DNA of 64,000 nucleotides from Oxalobacteraceae sp. CFBP 13730 (GTDB taxonomy: Bacteria > Pseudomonadota > Gammaproteobacteria > Burkholderiales > Burkholderiaceae_D). The DNA is taken from positions 558,001 to 622,000 of the forward strand of contig JACYUQ010000002.1 in the NCBI GenBank assembly GCA_014841835.1, written 5' to 3'. Below the pieces are notes generated by a model. The model was not told where the DNA came from. It saw only the letters and a list, made by a program, of their open reading frames with translations, and did not search any database. Of the stretch, positions 31,214 to 40,949 are shown one piece after another. A program made the position numbers and the translations under genes. Numbering within the stretch: position 1 is the stretch's first letter; each line of letters begins with the position of its first letter.

Positions 31214-31250
31214 GCCGCCCGGCGCCGGCCCCAAGGCCGGCCCGGGCGGC
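31214..31250 (+). terminator. GC-rich hairpin after tctA
   Basis: Outer arms GCCGCCCGG (31214-31222) and CCGGGCGGC (31242-31250), with an inner arm CCGGCC/GGCCGG around a CCAA loop. It is very stable but has no T-run behind it, so it may act as an mRNA 3'-end stabiliser or a factor-dependent terminator. Confidence 0.6.
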
Positions 31251-31298
31251 TTCCGTATACGCCCGAACAAACCCCACCCTACCCTACAGATTCTAAAC

Positions 31299-31463
31299 AA
31301 TTAGGGTCAGAGTCGACTTATTGGGCAATTCCTCAATGTTGTCAAACAATCTGACTCCGACCCCAATTGGAAAGCAATGGCTGCGAGGAATGCTGCCTGA
31401 CGGCATTGCAAACGGGCCATGTCGGGAGATTTATTGCTCAACAATTCGACTCTGACCCTAATT
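31299..31463. repeat. REP/MITE-like element with three copies of a 20-base motif
   Basis: The left end AATTAGGGTCAGAGTCGA (31299-31316) and the right end TCGACTCTGACCCTAATT (31446-31463) are an exact 18-bp inverted repeat. A third, diverged copy (GACTCCGACCCCAATTGG, 31348-31365) sits inside in the right-end orientation. Total span 165 bases, AT-richer than the flanks, no gene. It separates the tctCBA operon from the opposite-strand kinase. I read it as a mobile or REP-type intergenic element; no transposase gene is next to it. Confidence 0.75.
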
Positions 31464-31497
31464 GGGTCTGGCGTCGGGGCTGTGGTTAAGCGGGAGG

Positions 31498-32841
31498 TTA
31501 TGCGCGGCGGTCGGTGTGCAGGGGCAGGAGGATGGTGAAGGTGCTGCCCTGGCCGTCACCTGTGCTGACGGCGGTGACGGTACCGTCGTGGGCTTCGACC
31601 AGGTTCTTGACCAGGGCGAGGCCAAGGCCGAGGCCGCCGCCGGTGCGGTCGGCTGAACGTTCGGCCTGGACGTAGAGATCGAACAGGCGCGGCATCAGGT
31701 CGGGTGCGATGCCCATCCCGTTGTCGGTGACGCGCAGCGCTGCCATCAGACCACGTCTTTCGAGAACGACCTGAATCCCGCCGCCACTGTCCGTATAGCG
31801 GATCGCGTTGGTCAGCAGATTGCTCACTACCTGGATCAGGCGCGTGCGGTCGCCCAGCACCAGCAGGCTGGACGCGCCTGATGCCAGTTCCATGCGATGA
31901 CGCTTCTGGTTTGCTGCCGACTGCACCTGCTCGAGCGCCGCGGCGATCACGTCGGCCAGTTCCACCGGCGCTTTTTCCAGCTGAACCAGGCCGCGGCTCA
32001 CGCGCGAGACGTCCAGCAGATCTTCAACCAGCCGGCTCATGTGCGTGACCTGGCGCCGGATCAATTCACCCATCTGATTGGCGCGCTGTGACGAGACGCC
32101 ATCCGGCAGCAGCATGCTCGCGGCCATGCCGGCCGCCGACAGTGGCCCGCGCAGCTCGTGGCTGAGCGTGGCAAGAAACTCGTCCTTGCTGCGATCGGCT
32201 TTCTGCAGCGCCTCGGCCTTGTCGTCCAGCAGGTCGTTCAGTGCTTCGATATTGCGGTTGCGCTCTTCCAGACGGGTCGAGACGAGTTGCAGCTCTTCCT
32301 GCCGCGCCTGCAACGCGCCAAGGGCGTCGGCCAGTTCACGGTTCTGGTGCCGCGCTTCGGACAGCGCCGCGTGATTGGGAAGGGTTTCGAATTGCGCCAC
32401 CAGCGGAGCGAAGCCGTCAGCGCTGATGAAACCCGTCTGCGCAGGAAAGCGCTTGCCCACCGTGATGCGGGTACCCGATGCGTCGCTGGCGATCTCGAAC
32501 CGGTCCATCAGCCGGCGCGCCGACAGGATGCCCACGCCCATGCCGGACGTCGACCGGTAGGCGCCGGACAGGACATGCCGGACATCGGCGATGCCTGGCC
32601 CCCGGTCTTCGAATGTAATGCTTAAATGCTGCGGCGCCACCGTGCCTTCGGCCGAGAAAGACACCGAACCGGCACCGGCATAGTTGAAGATGTTGCGCGC
32701 CAGTTCAGAGACGACCGTGCCGATACGGGCCTGGTCGACCGAGCCGAAGCCGCACGCGCCCGCGATGTGGCGCGCACGCTGGCGCGCCGCGATCACATCG
32801 AATTCGGTATCGACATTGAGCGTCAGGATGGCCTGCGTCAT
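31498..32841 (-). CDS. RsbT-like ATPase fused to a sensor histidine kinase
   Basis: 447 residues, no membrane segment. N-terminal HATPase of the RsbT/anti-sigma kinase type (about 1-135) with ELARNIFNYAGAG (N box), EDRGPGIAD and GMGVGI (G boxes). Then a coiled coil (about 155-220), HisKA with His228 in LATLSHELRGPLSA and a standard HATPase_c ending GLGLGLALVKNLVEAH. So it has two different ATP-binding kinase-fold domains in one chain: the first may phosphorylate or bind an STAS protein as in Rsb stressosome modules, the second autophosphorylates on His. No Rsb partners or response regulator are adjacent. Confidence 0.9.
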   Translation of the reverse strand: MTQAILTLNVDTEFDVIAARQRARHIAGACGFGSVDQARIGTVVSELARNIFNYAGAGSVSFSAEGTVAPQHLSITFEDRGPGIADVRHVLSGAYRSTSGMGVGILSARRLMDRFEIASDASGTRITVGKRFPAQTGFISADGFAPLVAQFETLPNHAALSEARHQNRELADALGALQARQEELQLVSTRLEERNRNIEALNDLLDDKAEALQKADRSKDEFLATLSHELRGPLSAAGMAASMLLPDGVSSQRANQMGELIRRQVTHMSRLVEDLLDVSRVSRGLVQLEKAPVELADVIAAALEQVQSAANQKRHRMELASGASSLLVLGDRTRLIQVVSNLLTNAIRYTDSGGGIQVVLERRGLMAALRVTDNGMGIAPDLMPRLFDLYVQAERSADRTGGGLGLGLALVKNLVEAHDGTVTAVSTGDGQGSTFTILLPLHTDRRA

Positions 32842-32994
32842 GCGGGCTGAGGAAAAATCATGGTGTCACTCTACAGAAATAAGTGGCATCTGGAGAGTGC
32901 AGAGGCCGGTGGCGGGCCGAATTATACCCCGCCACGACGGCGCTTTATCCTACAAATTGTGACACCCGATTCAGCTGCAACGGGAAACCGCCGC

Positions 32995-34440
32995 TTACAC
33001 GCCAACCATCGAGACGGCCTTCGTATTCAGGTACGATTCCAGCGCCTCCGGCCCGCCTTCCGAACCGTAGCCCGAATCCTTGATGCCGCCAAATGGCAGC
33101 TCGGCGCTTGGCGTGGCGGGCTGGTTGATCCACAACATGCCCACTTCGACGCGGTTCATCAGCAACTGCGCGTTCTTGATCGAGCGCGTGAAGGCGTAAC
33201 CGGCCAGGCCATACGGCAGGCGATTCGCTTCGACGATCATGTCTTCCAGGCTGTCGAAGCCGCGGATACCGGCGATCGGGCCGAACGGCTCGTCGTTGAA
33301 CATGCTGGCGTCCAGTGGCACGTCGGCCAGGATGGTCGGTGCGAAGAAGTTGCCGCTGTTGCCCACGCGTTCACCGCCCGTTGCCACCGTGGCGCCGCGC
33401 GCACGCGCATCGTCGACCACCTTGGCCATCGCATCCAGACGGCGCGCATTGGCCAGCGGCCCAAGCGTCGTGCCATCGGCCATACCGTCGCCCAGCTTGA
33501 GGCTTTCCGCGTGCTGGACCAGCGCGCGCGTGAACTCGGCCTTGACGGCGTTATGCACGAGGAAACGGGTCGGCGAAATGCACACCTGGCCGGCATTGCG
33601 GAACTTGGCCGCACCGGCCGCCTTGACGGCCAGCGCCACGTCGGCATCCTCGGCGATGATGACCGGCGCATGGCCACCCAGCTCCATCGTCGCGCGCTTC
33701 ATGTGCGCGCCGGCCAGCGCGGCCAGCTGCTTGCCCACCGGCGTCGAGCCGGTGAACGTCACCTTGCGGATGATCGGGCTCGGAATCAGGTAGCCCGAAA
33801 TCTCGGCCGGATCGCCAAACACCAGACCGACGACGCCCGGCGGCAGGCCGGCATCGACGAAGCACTGCAGCAGCGCTGCTGGCGAGGCTGGCGTTTCTTC
33901 CGGCGCCTTGCACAGGAACGAGCAGCCGGTGGTGAGCGCTGCAGCGAGCTTGCGCACGATCTGGTTGATCGGGAAGTTCCAGGGCGTGAACGCGGCGACC
34001 GGGCCGACCGGCTCTTTCAGCACGAGCTGCTGCGCAGCCGGGTTGCGCGACGGGACGATGCGGCCATACACGCGCATGCCCTCAGCGGCGAACCAGTCGA
34101 TGATCTCGGCGCCGGCCAGCGCCTCGCCCTTGGCTTCGGCCAGCGGCTTGCCCTGCTCCTGCGTCAGCAGGCGCGCGATGTCACCGGCGCGCTCGCGCAG
34201 CAGCGTCGCAGCGCGGCGCATGATCGCGGCGCGTTCGGCGGCAGGCACGGCGCGCCAGGTCTCGAAGCCCTTCTGGGCGGCGGCCAGCGCGCGATCGAGG
34301 TCGGCGGTGCTGGCGTGGGCAACCTTGCCGATCGGCTGGCCGGTGGCCGGATTGATCACGGGGATGGTCTTGCCGCCGCTGGCATCGTGCCATTCGTTGG
34401 CGATGAGGAGACGGGTATCGGGGTAGCTGGAAGTCGTCAT
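32995..34440 (-). CDS. NAD(P)-dependent succinate-semialdehyde / alpha-ketoglutarate-semialdehyde dehydrogenase family
   Basis: 481 residues, standard ALDH length. Catalytic Cys287 in [12 protein letters not shown], general base Glu253 in MELGGHAP, coenzyme-binding [12 protein letters not shown] and the C-terminal [13 protein letters not shown]. The [21 protein letters not shown] stretch is like GabD/SSADH. It oxidises a semialdehyde (for example succinate semialdehyde from GABA) to the acid. AGGA nine bases before the ATG. It is followed closely, in the same direction, by no other metabolic gene; the upstream neighbour is a sensor kinase, 31 bases away. Confidence 0.9.
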   Translation of the reverse strand: MTTSSYPDTRLLIANEWHDASGGKTIPVINPATGQPIGKVAHASTADLDRALAAAQKGFETWRAVPAAERAAIMRRAATLLRERAGDIARLLTQEQGKPLAEAKGEALAGAEIIDWFAAEGMRVYGRIVPSRNPAAQQLVLKEPVGPVAAFTPWNFPINQIVRKLAAALTTGCSFLCKAPEETPASPAALLQCFVDAGLPPGVVGLVFGDPAEISGYLIPSPIIRKVTFTGSTPVGKQLAALAGAHMKRATMELGGHAPVIIAEDADVALAVKAAGAAKFRNAGQVCISPTRFLVHNAVKAEFTRALVQHAESLKLGDGMADGTTLGPLANARRLDAMAKVVDDARARGATVATGGERVGNSGNFFAPTILADVPLDASMFNDEPFGPIAGIRGFDSLEDMIVEANRLPYGLAGYAFTRSIKNAQLLMNRVEVGMLWINQPATPSAELPFGGIKDSGYGSEGGPEALESYLNTKAVSMVGV

Positions 34441-34471
34441 GGTAATTGGTCCTGTGGTAAGGACGACAATC

Positions 34472-36979
34472 TTACCGTGGATGGCGACTCCCTGCAGAGG
34501 ACCCCACCGCTTCGACGGCGCCCGCCTCGGCCATCGAACGGATGCGCGCGGCCATTGCCTCCATCGAAAACGGCTTGGTCAGCACCGCCATCCCCGGATC
34601 GAGGTAGCCGTTATTGAGCACCGCATTCTCCGCGTAGCCGGTGATGAACAAGACCTGCAGCCCGGGCCGGCCCGCGCGCCCGGCATCGGCCATCTGGCGC
34701 CCGTTCATCCCGCCGGGCAGCCCCACGTCCGTGACCAGCAGGTCGATGCGCGCATCCGATTGCAGCATCTTGAGACCCGTCGCGCTGTCGGCCGCTTCGA
34801 TCCAGCCAAAGCCGAGATCCTGCAGGATGTCGATGACGAGCATGCGCACGGTCGGCTCATCGTCGACGACCAGCACCGTGGCCACGTGCCCCGACTGCGT
34901 CAGCGCGGTGGGCGCCGCGACGTCAGGCTCCAGCTCGGTGGCGCCAGCGCCGTAATGCCGCGGCAGATAGATGCTCACGGTCGTGCCCTGCCCCACTTCG
35001 GAATAGATGCGGACCTGGCCGCCCGACTGCTGCGCGAACCCATAGATCATCGACAGCCCGAGGCCCGTGCCCTGGCCGATCGGCTTGGTCGTAAAGAACG
35101 GCTCGAATGCGCGCGCCACGACGTCCGGCGCCATCCCCACCCCCGTATCGCTGACAGACAAGGCCAGGTACTGGCCCTCTGCCATGTTCTGCTGGCGCGC
35201 CACGCGCTCGTCGATCCACTTGTTGGCCGTTTCGACCGTGATGGCGCCACCGTCGGGCATGGCGTCGCGCGCATTGATGCACAGGTTCAGCAGCGCATTT
35301 TCAAGCTGCGACGCGTCGACCAGCGCCGGCCAGGCATCGGCGACGCACACCACCTCGATCCGCACGGCCGGGCCCACCGTGCGCTGGACCAGCTCATGCA
35401 TGTCGGTGACGAGCCGGTTCACGTTCGTCGGTTTGGGCATCAAGGTTTGCTGACGCGAGAACGCCAGCAGGCGATGAGTCAACGCTGCAGCCCGCTTGGA
35501 CGCGCCCAGCGCCGTCGCAATATAGCGCTCGAACTCATTGAAGCGCCCCTGCTGCATGCGCATCTGCATCAGCTGCAGGGCGCCGGAAATGCCGGCCAGC
35601 AGATTGTTGAAATCGTGTGCCAGGCCGCCGGTCAGCTGGCCCACCGCTTCCATTTTCTGGCTCTGGCGCAGGGCGTTCTGCATCGCCTCGAGTTCGGCCA
35701 GTTGCTCCTGGTCGCGCGTGATGTCGCGGCCCACCGCATTGATCATCGCATCGTGCGCACGGGTCGACCACGAAATCCAGCGATAACTGCCATCCCGATG
35801 GCGGTAGCGGTTGTCGAACCGTTGATGGCCGATCCCTTCCGACAATTCGCGCGCACCGGCAATCGTATGCGCGATATCGTCCGGATGAATCAGGTCGAAC
35901 AAATTCGAGCCGACGAGTTCGTGCTCGCGCCAGCCCAGCACGGCCGACCAGGCCGGATTGGTGGCCGTGATCGCCCCGTCAAATGTACAGCGCAGCATGA
36001 TGTCCGACGACAGCGTCCACAGCGCATTGCGATCCTGTGCCCGCTCCGCCACCTGGCGCTCGAGATCGAGCAGTATCCGCTTGCGCTGGTCGATGTCGTC
36101 GAACACCAGGATGATGCCGGCCTGCGCGCCGGCGCTGTCGATCAGCGGAACGGCGCTGAGGGCGACCCAGGTTTCCGTGCCGTCCGGCGCGCGCCGCAGA
36201 AATTCGTCGCCCGGCGTGACGAGCTCGCCCCGTAATGCGCGCGCACTCGGATAGTCGTCGGGCGCCAGCAAGCGGCCCTGCGCGTCGAACCCGCGCCAGT
36301 GTTCCCAGGCGCGCTGCAGGCCATGCGCGGGCGAGAAGTCGGGGACAAATGTGCGGAACACGGGGTTATTCAGGATGGCTTGCCCAGCCATGTCGAACAG
36401 GCAGATACCGACCGGCAGGTGCTCGATGACGGTGGCGAGCCGGCTGGCCGCCTCCCTGCGCGCGACAATCTCCTGCTCCAGCGCGATATTGCGCTTGATG
36501 AGCTGGGTCTGCGCCGCATCGCGCTCTCTGGCGGCGATGACACCAGCAGTCGTTTCGGTCGCGATATTGAGCAAGCCAGCAATGTGGCCGTTGTCACGCA
36601 GCGGGCTGTACGCAAACGACCACCATGTCTCTTCTTCATAGCCACTGCGCGTCATGACCAGCGGCAGATCGGTGAAACTCACCGCTTCGCCGGCCAACAC
36701 GCGATTTACCAGCGGACCGATGTCGTCCCATATTTCCGACCAGACGTCGGGCAATGGTCGCCCCAGCGCGCCCGGATGGCGTTCGCCGAGAAACGGCACG
36801 TACGCCGCGTTGTAGAGCAACGTCTGCTCCGGGCCCCAGGTGGCGCACATCGCCACCGGCGTTGCCAGCATCATGCCGAAGACGGCTTCGAGTGCCGCGG
36901 GCCAGACTGCGCGTGCGCCCAGTGGGGTCCCGCGCCAGTCGAATGCCGCGATGTCGGCGTGCGCCGCGCTCACGCCCAT
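34472..36979 (-). CDS. PAS-domain hybrid histidine kinase with C-terminal receiver
   Basis: 835 residues from ATG 36979. A GTG two codons later (36973) has GAGGA six bases upstream and may be the real start. A GAF/PAS-like N-terminal region (about 10-180: [27 protein letters not shown]) precedes two further PAS domains (about 195-310 and 325-430), a HisKA of the HDFNN type (H about 455, [20 protein letters not shown]), HATPase_c (ending [18 protein letters not shown]) and a receiver domain with [14 protein letters not shown]. No membrane helices, so it senses a cytoplasmic cue. The ligand is unknown. It is transcribed in the same direction as the downstream dehydrogenase. Confidence 0.93.
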   Translation of the reverse strand: MGVSAAHADIAAFDWRGTPLGARAVWPAALEAVFGMMLATPVAMCATWGPEQTLLYNAAYVPFLGERHPGALGRPLPDVWSEIWDDIGPLVNRVLAGEAVSFTDLPLVMTRSGYEEETWWSFAYSPLRDNGHIAGLLNIATETTAGVIAARERDAAQTQLIKRNIALEQEIVARREAASRLATVIEHLPVGICLFDMAGQAILNNPVFRTFVPDFSPAHGLQRAWEHWRGFDAQGRLLAPDDYPSARALRGELVTPGDEFLRRAPDGTETWVALSAVPLIDSAGAQAGIILVFDDIDQRKRILLDLERQVAERAQDRNALWTLSSDIMLRCTFDGAITATNPAWSAVLGWREHELVGSNLFDLIHPDDIAHTIAGARELSEGIGHQRFDNRYRHRDGSYRWISWSTRAHDAMINAVGRDITRDQEQLAELEAMQNALRQSQKMEAVGQLTGGLAHDFNNLLAGISGALQLMQMRMQQGRFNEFERYIATALGASKRAAALTHRLLAFSRQQTLMPKPTNVNRLVTDMHELVQRTVGPAVRIEVVCVADAWPALVDASQLENALLNLCINARDAMPDGGAITVETANKWIDERVARQQNMAEGQYLALSVSDTGVGMAPDVVARAFEPFFTTKPIGQGTGLGLSMIYGFAQQSGGQVRIYSEVGQGTTVSIYLPRHYGAGATELEPDVAAPTALTQSGHVATVLVVDDEPTVRMLVIDILQDLGFGWIEAADSATGLKMLQSDARIDLLVTDVGLPGGMNGRQMADAGRAGRPGLQVLFITGYAENAVLNNGYLDPGMAVLTKPFSMEAMAARIRSMAEAGAVEAVGSSAGSRHPR

Positions 36980-37254
36980 TCCTCAGTGACACGTGACAGG
37001 GTGATGAGTGCCGGGCGACGGTTGACGAGCATGTGATTACGTTGGCGCATGTAAATATGTAGTGTGAAGCGACATCGATGACCTCCGGAATTCTTGCACA
37101 ATTTAGCCGTGCGCGTTGGACAGTTACGCTCACCAGTACCGCCGACGCAACGACGCCGCAGTGGACGGCACGCATCAATTTATTAATCATGCGACAATTC
37201 GCCACCGAATTTTCCGGCTGTATGTACCAAGACCCTTTCAAGAGAGTGCCGCCC

Positions 37255-38322
37255 ATGTCACCGCCCAAGCCACGCCACGGCTCCCCGCTGTTATTGCTCC
37301 CGATCGCGCTGATCATCACTGCGCTGGCCGTCCTCTTCGCCTGGATTGGCGGCTGGCTCGGCAACAAGAACGTCACACCGCAAACGATGGTCAACACCGC
37401 CGAAGCCTCCGGCACGCAGCAGCTGGGCGTGCGCCGTGCGCATGCCAAGGGCATCTGCATCGTCGGCACCTTTGCACCAACGCCCGCTGCTGCGCAACTG
37501 TCCACGGCGCGTGTGTTTTCGCAGCCGTCCACGCCCGTCCTCGGCCGGTTTTCCAGCCCTGGCAACGACCCGCATTCGCCCGACAACAAGGCGGCCGTGC
37601 GCGGCATGGCGCTGCAGCTGAAAACGGACGACGGCCAGGAATGGCGCATGGCGATGAACAGCTTCCCGTTCTTCGCCGCGTCCACTCCGGAAGCCTTCCA
37701 GGCGCTGAACGCCGCCCGCCTGCCCGACCCCGCGACCGGCAAGCCGGATCCGGCGAAGATGGACGCCGTGCTGGCCGCCCATCCGGAAATCAAGAAGTTC
37801 ATGGCGTGGTCCAAGAGCGCGCCCACGCCCGACAGCCTGGCCAACACGCGCTTCAATGGCGTCAATGCGTTTCGCCTGACGAATGCTGCCGGCGCGACGC
37901 GCGCCGTGCGCTGGTCGATGCGCCCGCACACGCCGTTCGTGGCGGCCGACCCCGAACAACTGAAAACCGCCGACCGCGATTTCCTGGCGGCCGATCTTGA
38001 TCGCCGCCTGGCGGCCGGCCCGCTGAAATGGGACATGGTCATGCAGTTTGCCGAACCGGGCGACCCGATCGAAGACCCATCCAAAGCCTGGCCCGACACG
38101 CGGCCCGAGACGCTCGCCGGCACGCTGACGCTGGTGCGTGCCGAGCCGCAAGTCGCCGGCCCATGCCTCGATCTGAACTTCGACCCGCTGATCCTGCCGA
38201 AGGGGATTGCAGGCACCGACGATCCGGTCCTGCATGCACGTTCATCGGTCTACTCGGTCTCGTTCAACCGCCGCGAGCGTGAAATCAGCACCGGCAACGT
38301 CCACACCGGGAGCGTACGATGA
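37255..38322 (+). CDS. Membrane-anchored catalase-family haem peroxidase (SrpA-like)
   Basis: 355 residues from ATG 37255. An N-terminal hydrophobic segment (about 12-32) acts as signal or anchor for periplasmic placement. The catalase core is short: distal His in RRAHAKGICIVGTF, GNDPHSPDNKAAVRGMAL, and the proximal Tyr in ARSSVYSVSFNRRE. Catalase-related peroxidases of this size oxidise organic substrates rather than dismutate peroxide. Its stop overlaps the start of a cytochrome b561 gene (ATGA), suggesting a pair in which b561 supplies electrons from the quinol pool. Confidence 0.88.
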   Translation: MSPPKPRHGSPLLLLPIALIITALAVLFAWIGGWLGNKNVTPQTMVNTAEASGTQQLGVRRAHAKGICIVGTFAPTPAAAQLSTARVFSQPSTPVLGRFSSPGNDPHSPDNKAAVRGMALQLKTDDGQEWRMAMNSFPFFAASTPEAFQALNAARLPDPATGKPDPAKMDAVLAAHPEIKKFMAWSKSAPTPDSLANTRFNGVNAFRLTNAAGATRAVRWSMRPHTPFVAADPEQLKTADRDFLAADLDRRLAAGPLKWDMVMQFAEPGDPIEDPSKAWPDTRPETLAGTLTLVRAEPQVAGPCLDLNFDPLILPKGIAGTDDPVLHARSSVYSVSFNRREREISTGNVHTGSVR

Positions 38323-38849
38323 ACCGTCCACGCCATTTCAACCTGCTCGCCCGCGTACTGCACTGGTCGATGGCCGTCGCCATCCTGGCCATGCTGTTCG
38401 TCGGCGCCGCCATGGTGGTGTCGCTGCGCCACCGCGATTTCCTGCTCGATCTGCACCGCCCGCTCGGCCTGGCGATCCTGCTGCTGGCGATCGTGCGTCT
38501 CGTGAATCGCCTGCTGAACGCACCACCGCCGTTGCCGGCGGATCTGCCACGCATCCAGGTGTGGGCGGCCACCGCGTCGCACTGGGCGCTCTACGCGCTG
38601 ATGCTGGCCATGCCGCTGATCGGCTGGGCCATGCTGTCAGCGGGCGGCTATCCGGTCGTGCTGTTCGACGGCGTGAACCTGCCGGCGATCCTGCCGCACA
38701 GCCCCGCCATGTACGGCTTCCTGCGGCCGCTGCACGGCGTGCTCGCCTATGTGCTGTTCTTCACGATCCTGGCGCACCTGGGCGCGGCGCTGTACCACGC
38801 GTGGGTGCGGCGTGACGAAGTGTTCGGGCAGATGGCCAAGGGCGACTGA
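38319..38849 (+). CDS. Cytochrome b561 family protein
   Basis: 176 residues with four membrane helices and the histidines expected for two b haems (LLARVLHWSMA, LLDLHRPLGL, ATASHWALY, RPLHGVLAYVLFF, LAHLGAALYH). Same length as YodB/CybB-type b561. It moves electrons from ubiquinol across the inner membrane to a periplasmic acceptor, here most likely the peroxidase whose stop overlaps its start. Confidence 0.93.
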   Translation: MNRPRHFNLLARVLHWSMAVAILAMLFVGAAMVVSLRHRDFLLDLHRPLGLAILLLAIVRLVNRLLNAPPPLPADLPRIQVWAATASHWALYALMLAMPLIGWAMLSAGGYPVVLFDGVNLPAILPHSPAMYGFLRPLHGVLAYVLFFTILAHLGAALYHAWVRRDEVFGQMAKGD

Positions 38850-38964
38850 GTTATCGGTGCAGCACCGCACCGAGCGTGCGCACCCGTCCACGTATCGTAT
38901 TGACTCCATCTGCAGCGGACGCACAAGCGCCCCCGCTGCGGATTCACTTTCAAGCGAGACGTTC

Positions 38965-39429
38965 ATGCAAAAATATACAGCAGCCATCGTGGGTGGCTTG
39001 ATCGCAGGTGTGGTGACGACGGCCGTCATGGTCGCAGGCCGCAAATCCGGAGTTCTGACCAAAACGCTCGACCGGGATGCGGTCGACTGGATCGACGATG
39101 TGACGGGCTCGCGCGCCGTCATCGGCGACGCTGGCACCAGCGCCGTCGAATTCGTCAATCACCTGGGCGCCTCGGCCGCGTTTGCCGCCGCCGTCCCGAA
39201 GCTGCGCGAACTGGCCCCAAGCCTGTCGCCGGCCGCCATCGGCACGCTGTACGGCACGGCGCTGTACGCCGTGAATATCGGCGCCATCGCGCCAGTCCTG
39301 GGTATCACCGAAGGCGAAGTGGCGGCCGGCCCGCGCAAGGCCGGCGAGCGCTGGGCGATCCACGTGTTGCAAGCCGTGGTGACCGCGGTGCTGGCCGATC
39401 GTTTGACCGGCCCACGCCGTCGCGGTTGA
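38965..39429 (+). CDS. Small membrane protein of unknown function
   Basis: 154 residues. An N-terminal glycine-rich helix (AAIVGGLIAGVVTTAVMVAG) is followed by a soluble stretch and two more moderately hydrophobic segments (AAIGTLYGTALYAVNIGAIA and HVLQAVVTAVLADRL). I do not recognise the family. The middle holds a TLDRDAVDWIDDVTGSR motif. It lies 115 bases behind the b561 gene on the same strand. Confidence 0.7.
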   Translation: MQKYTAAIVGGLIAGVVTTAVMVAGRKSGVLTKTLDRDAVDWIDDVTGSRAVIGDAGTSAVEFVNHLGASAAFAAAVPKLRELAPSLSPAAIGTLYGTALYAVNIGAIAPVLGITEGEVAAGPRKAGERWAIHVLQAVVTAVLADRLTGPRRRG

Positions 39430-39513
39430 TGCAATGGCCGAGCGGTCGCGGCGCAGCGTGCGCGCGACCGTCGGTCAGGCGGGAATCAGTCCCCGCCGAA
39501 AATCATGGCGGAA

Positions 39514-39558
39514 ATCACTGCCGCATGATTGTATGCGGCAGTGATATGCGGCAGTGAT
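39514..39558. terminator. Hairpin with a duplicated right arm between convergent genes
   Basis: ATCACTGCCGCAT (39514-39526), loop GATTGT, then ATGCGGCAGTGAT (39533-39545), a perfect 13-bp stem. The right arm is then repeated exactly at 39546-39558, so the left arm can pair with either copy. Placed between the stop of the membrane protein gene and the CheV stop; likely a bidirectional terminator, though no long T-run follows. Confidence 0.6.
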
Positions 39559-39572
39559 CTGCCGGATCTGGC

Positions 39573-40532
39573 TTAATTGCCCAGCACCTTGCGCAGCGTG
39601 CGCGACAGGTCTTCGGCCGAGAACTTGGCCACATACGCATCAGCGCGCACATTCTTGACGTGTTCTTCGTTGGTGGTACCAGACAGCGACGAGTGAATCA
39701 CCACCGGCAGGTTGCCGAAACGCTGGCTCGACTTGATATTGCGGGTGAGCGTGAAACCATCCATCTCCGGCATCTCGAGGTCGGTCAGCACCATCGCGAC
39801 GCGGTCATAGATCGTACCGCCCTCGGCTTCGGCAGCAGCAGCGATCGTACCCAGCTGGTCCCAGGCTTCCTTCCCGCTCTTGGTCATGATGTATGGCAGG
39901 CCCATTGCGTCCAGGCCCTGCTCGATCAGCGCACGTGCGACCACCGAATCATCGGCCGCCAGAATGATGGTGCCCGGCTTGATCTTGATCTTGTTGCCCA
40001 CGACCTGCGACAGGTCCTGCTGGTCCTGCTCGGGATTCAGGCGACGCAGGATGGTTTCCACGTCGAGCACCTGCGCCAGACGTGCTGGCTGGCCCTCGGC
40101 TTCCGGCAGGCGGGCGATACTGGTCACCATGCCGGTGCCGGCTGTGTTCTCGGCCGTCATGACCTGGCTCCAGTCGAGGCGCACGATTTCTTCAACGCTC
40201 TCGACGGCAAACGCCTGCGTGGTGCGGGCGAATTCGGTCACCAGCATGATGTTCAGGCCCGTCTTGGGCGTGACACCGGTAATACCCGGCAGATCGAGCA
40301 CCTGAATGATGTGCCCGCGCAGGTTGACCACCCCCAGCACGTGCTGCGGTGCGCCCGCGACGGCGGTGATTTCAGGCATCGCGACAATCTCGCGGATCTT
40401 GAAGACGTTGATCCCGAACAGCTCGTTATGATTGCCCTGCGCGTCGCCACCAAGGCGAAACAGCAGCAATTCAAACTTGTTTGTTCCCGTCAGATTGCTG
40501 CGTTCATCGACTTCTTGTTGTACCGATTTCAT
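39573..40532 (-). CDS. cheV: Chemotaxis protein CheV
   Basis: 319 residues: CheW-like domain (about 15-165, with FGINVFKIREIV and VLGVVNLRGHIIQVLDL) followed by a receiver domain (about 185-310, acidic AADDS, phospho-acceptor Asp251 in MVLTDLEMPEMDG, Lys in KFS). CheV couples chemoreceptors to CheA and adapts by phosphorylation. AGGA six bases before ATG 40532. No other chemotaxis genes are near, which is common for cheV. Confidence 0.95.
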   Translation of the reverse strand: MKSVQQEVDERSNLTGTNKFELLLFRLGGDAQGNHNELFGINVFKIREIVAMPEITAVAGAPQHVLGVVNLRGHIIQVLDLPGITGVTPKTGLNIMLVTEFARTTQAFAVESVEEIVRLDWSQVMTAENTAGTGMVTSIARLPEAEGQPARLAQVLDVETILRRLNPEQDQQDLSQVVGNKIKIKPGTIILAADDSVVARALIEQGLDAMGLPYIMTKSGKEAWDQLGTIAAAAEAEGGTIYDRVAMVLTDLEMPEMDGFTLTRNIKSSQRFGNLPVVIHSSLSGTTNEEHVKNVRADAYVAKFSAEDLSRTLRKVLGN

Positions 40533-40949
40533 GGCTTATCCTGTCAAAATAATGCTGTCCGGAAATCATTGTAGACGGGCTGCAGGTCCTTTGGTCATTA
40601 CAGACCGAGCGCGTCGCATATTTAGCGTCGGTCGGTGCAAAAAAACCACGAATTGTCACAGATGCCCTGCCGGACGGCCATAAAGTCGGGCTGCAATCGG
40701 CGGCCGTCAACCAAGAATACACCCGAATTGTGCGCATGCGTGGTCTCGTATTGCGCCCTTGATGACCTGCGCAGGAACGCGCGCATCGACCTGCGCACCG
40801 GAGCGCGCAGTATTGACAAGAGATCTACAACGGCATCAGTATGAGGCCAGGTGACGCCCTGCAGCCTGACGGTAAGCCGGGCGCGATCCTCGCGACATCA
40901 CGCTGATATCGGTACCGCTGCGTCCATGACAAACGTGTCCGGAGGCCCC
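40533..40949. other. Intergenic region between cheV and the PliG-like gene
   Basis: 417 bases. It holds divergent promoters for cheV (leftward) and the secreted PliG-like protein (rightward). TTGACA at 40813-40818 is a possible -35 box for the rightward gene, but the -10 position is poor. No gene or repeat is apparent. Confidence 0.4.

Noticed and set aside
29567-31300. 577-codon minus frame
   Set aside because: Antisense to tctA; Gln/Asp/His-rich shadow.
36980-37254. Longer start for the peroxidase gene at 37078
   Set aside because: The extra 59 residues have no ribosome site and would place the signal segment deep inside the protein; ATG 37255 fits the export segment.
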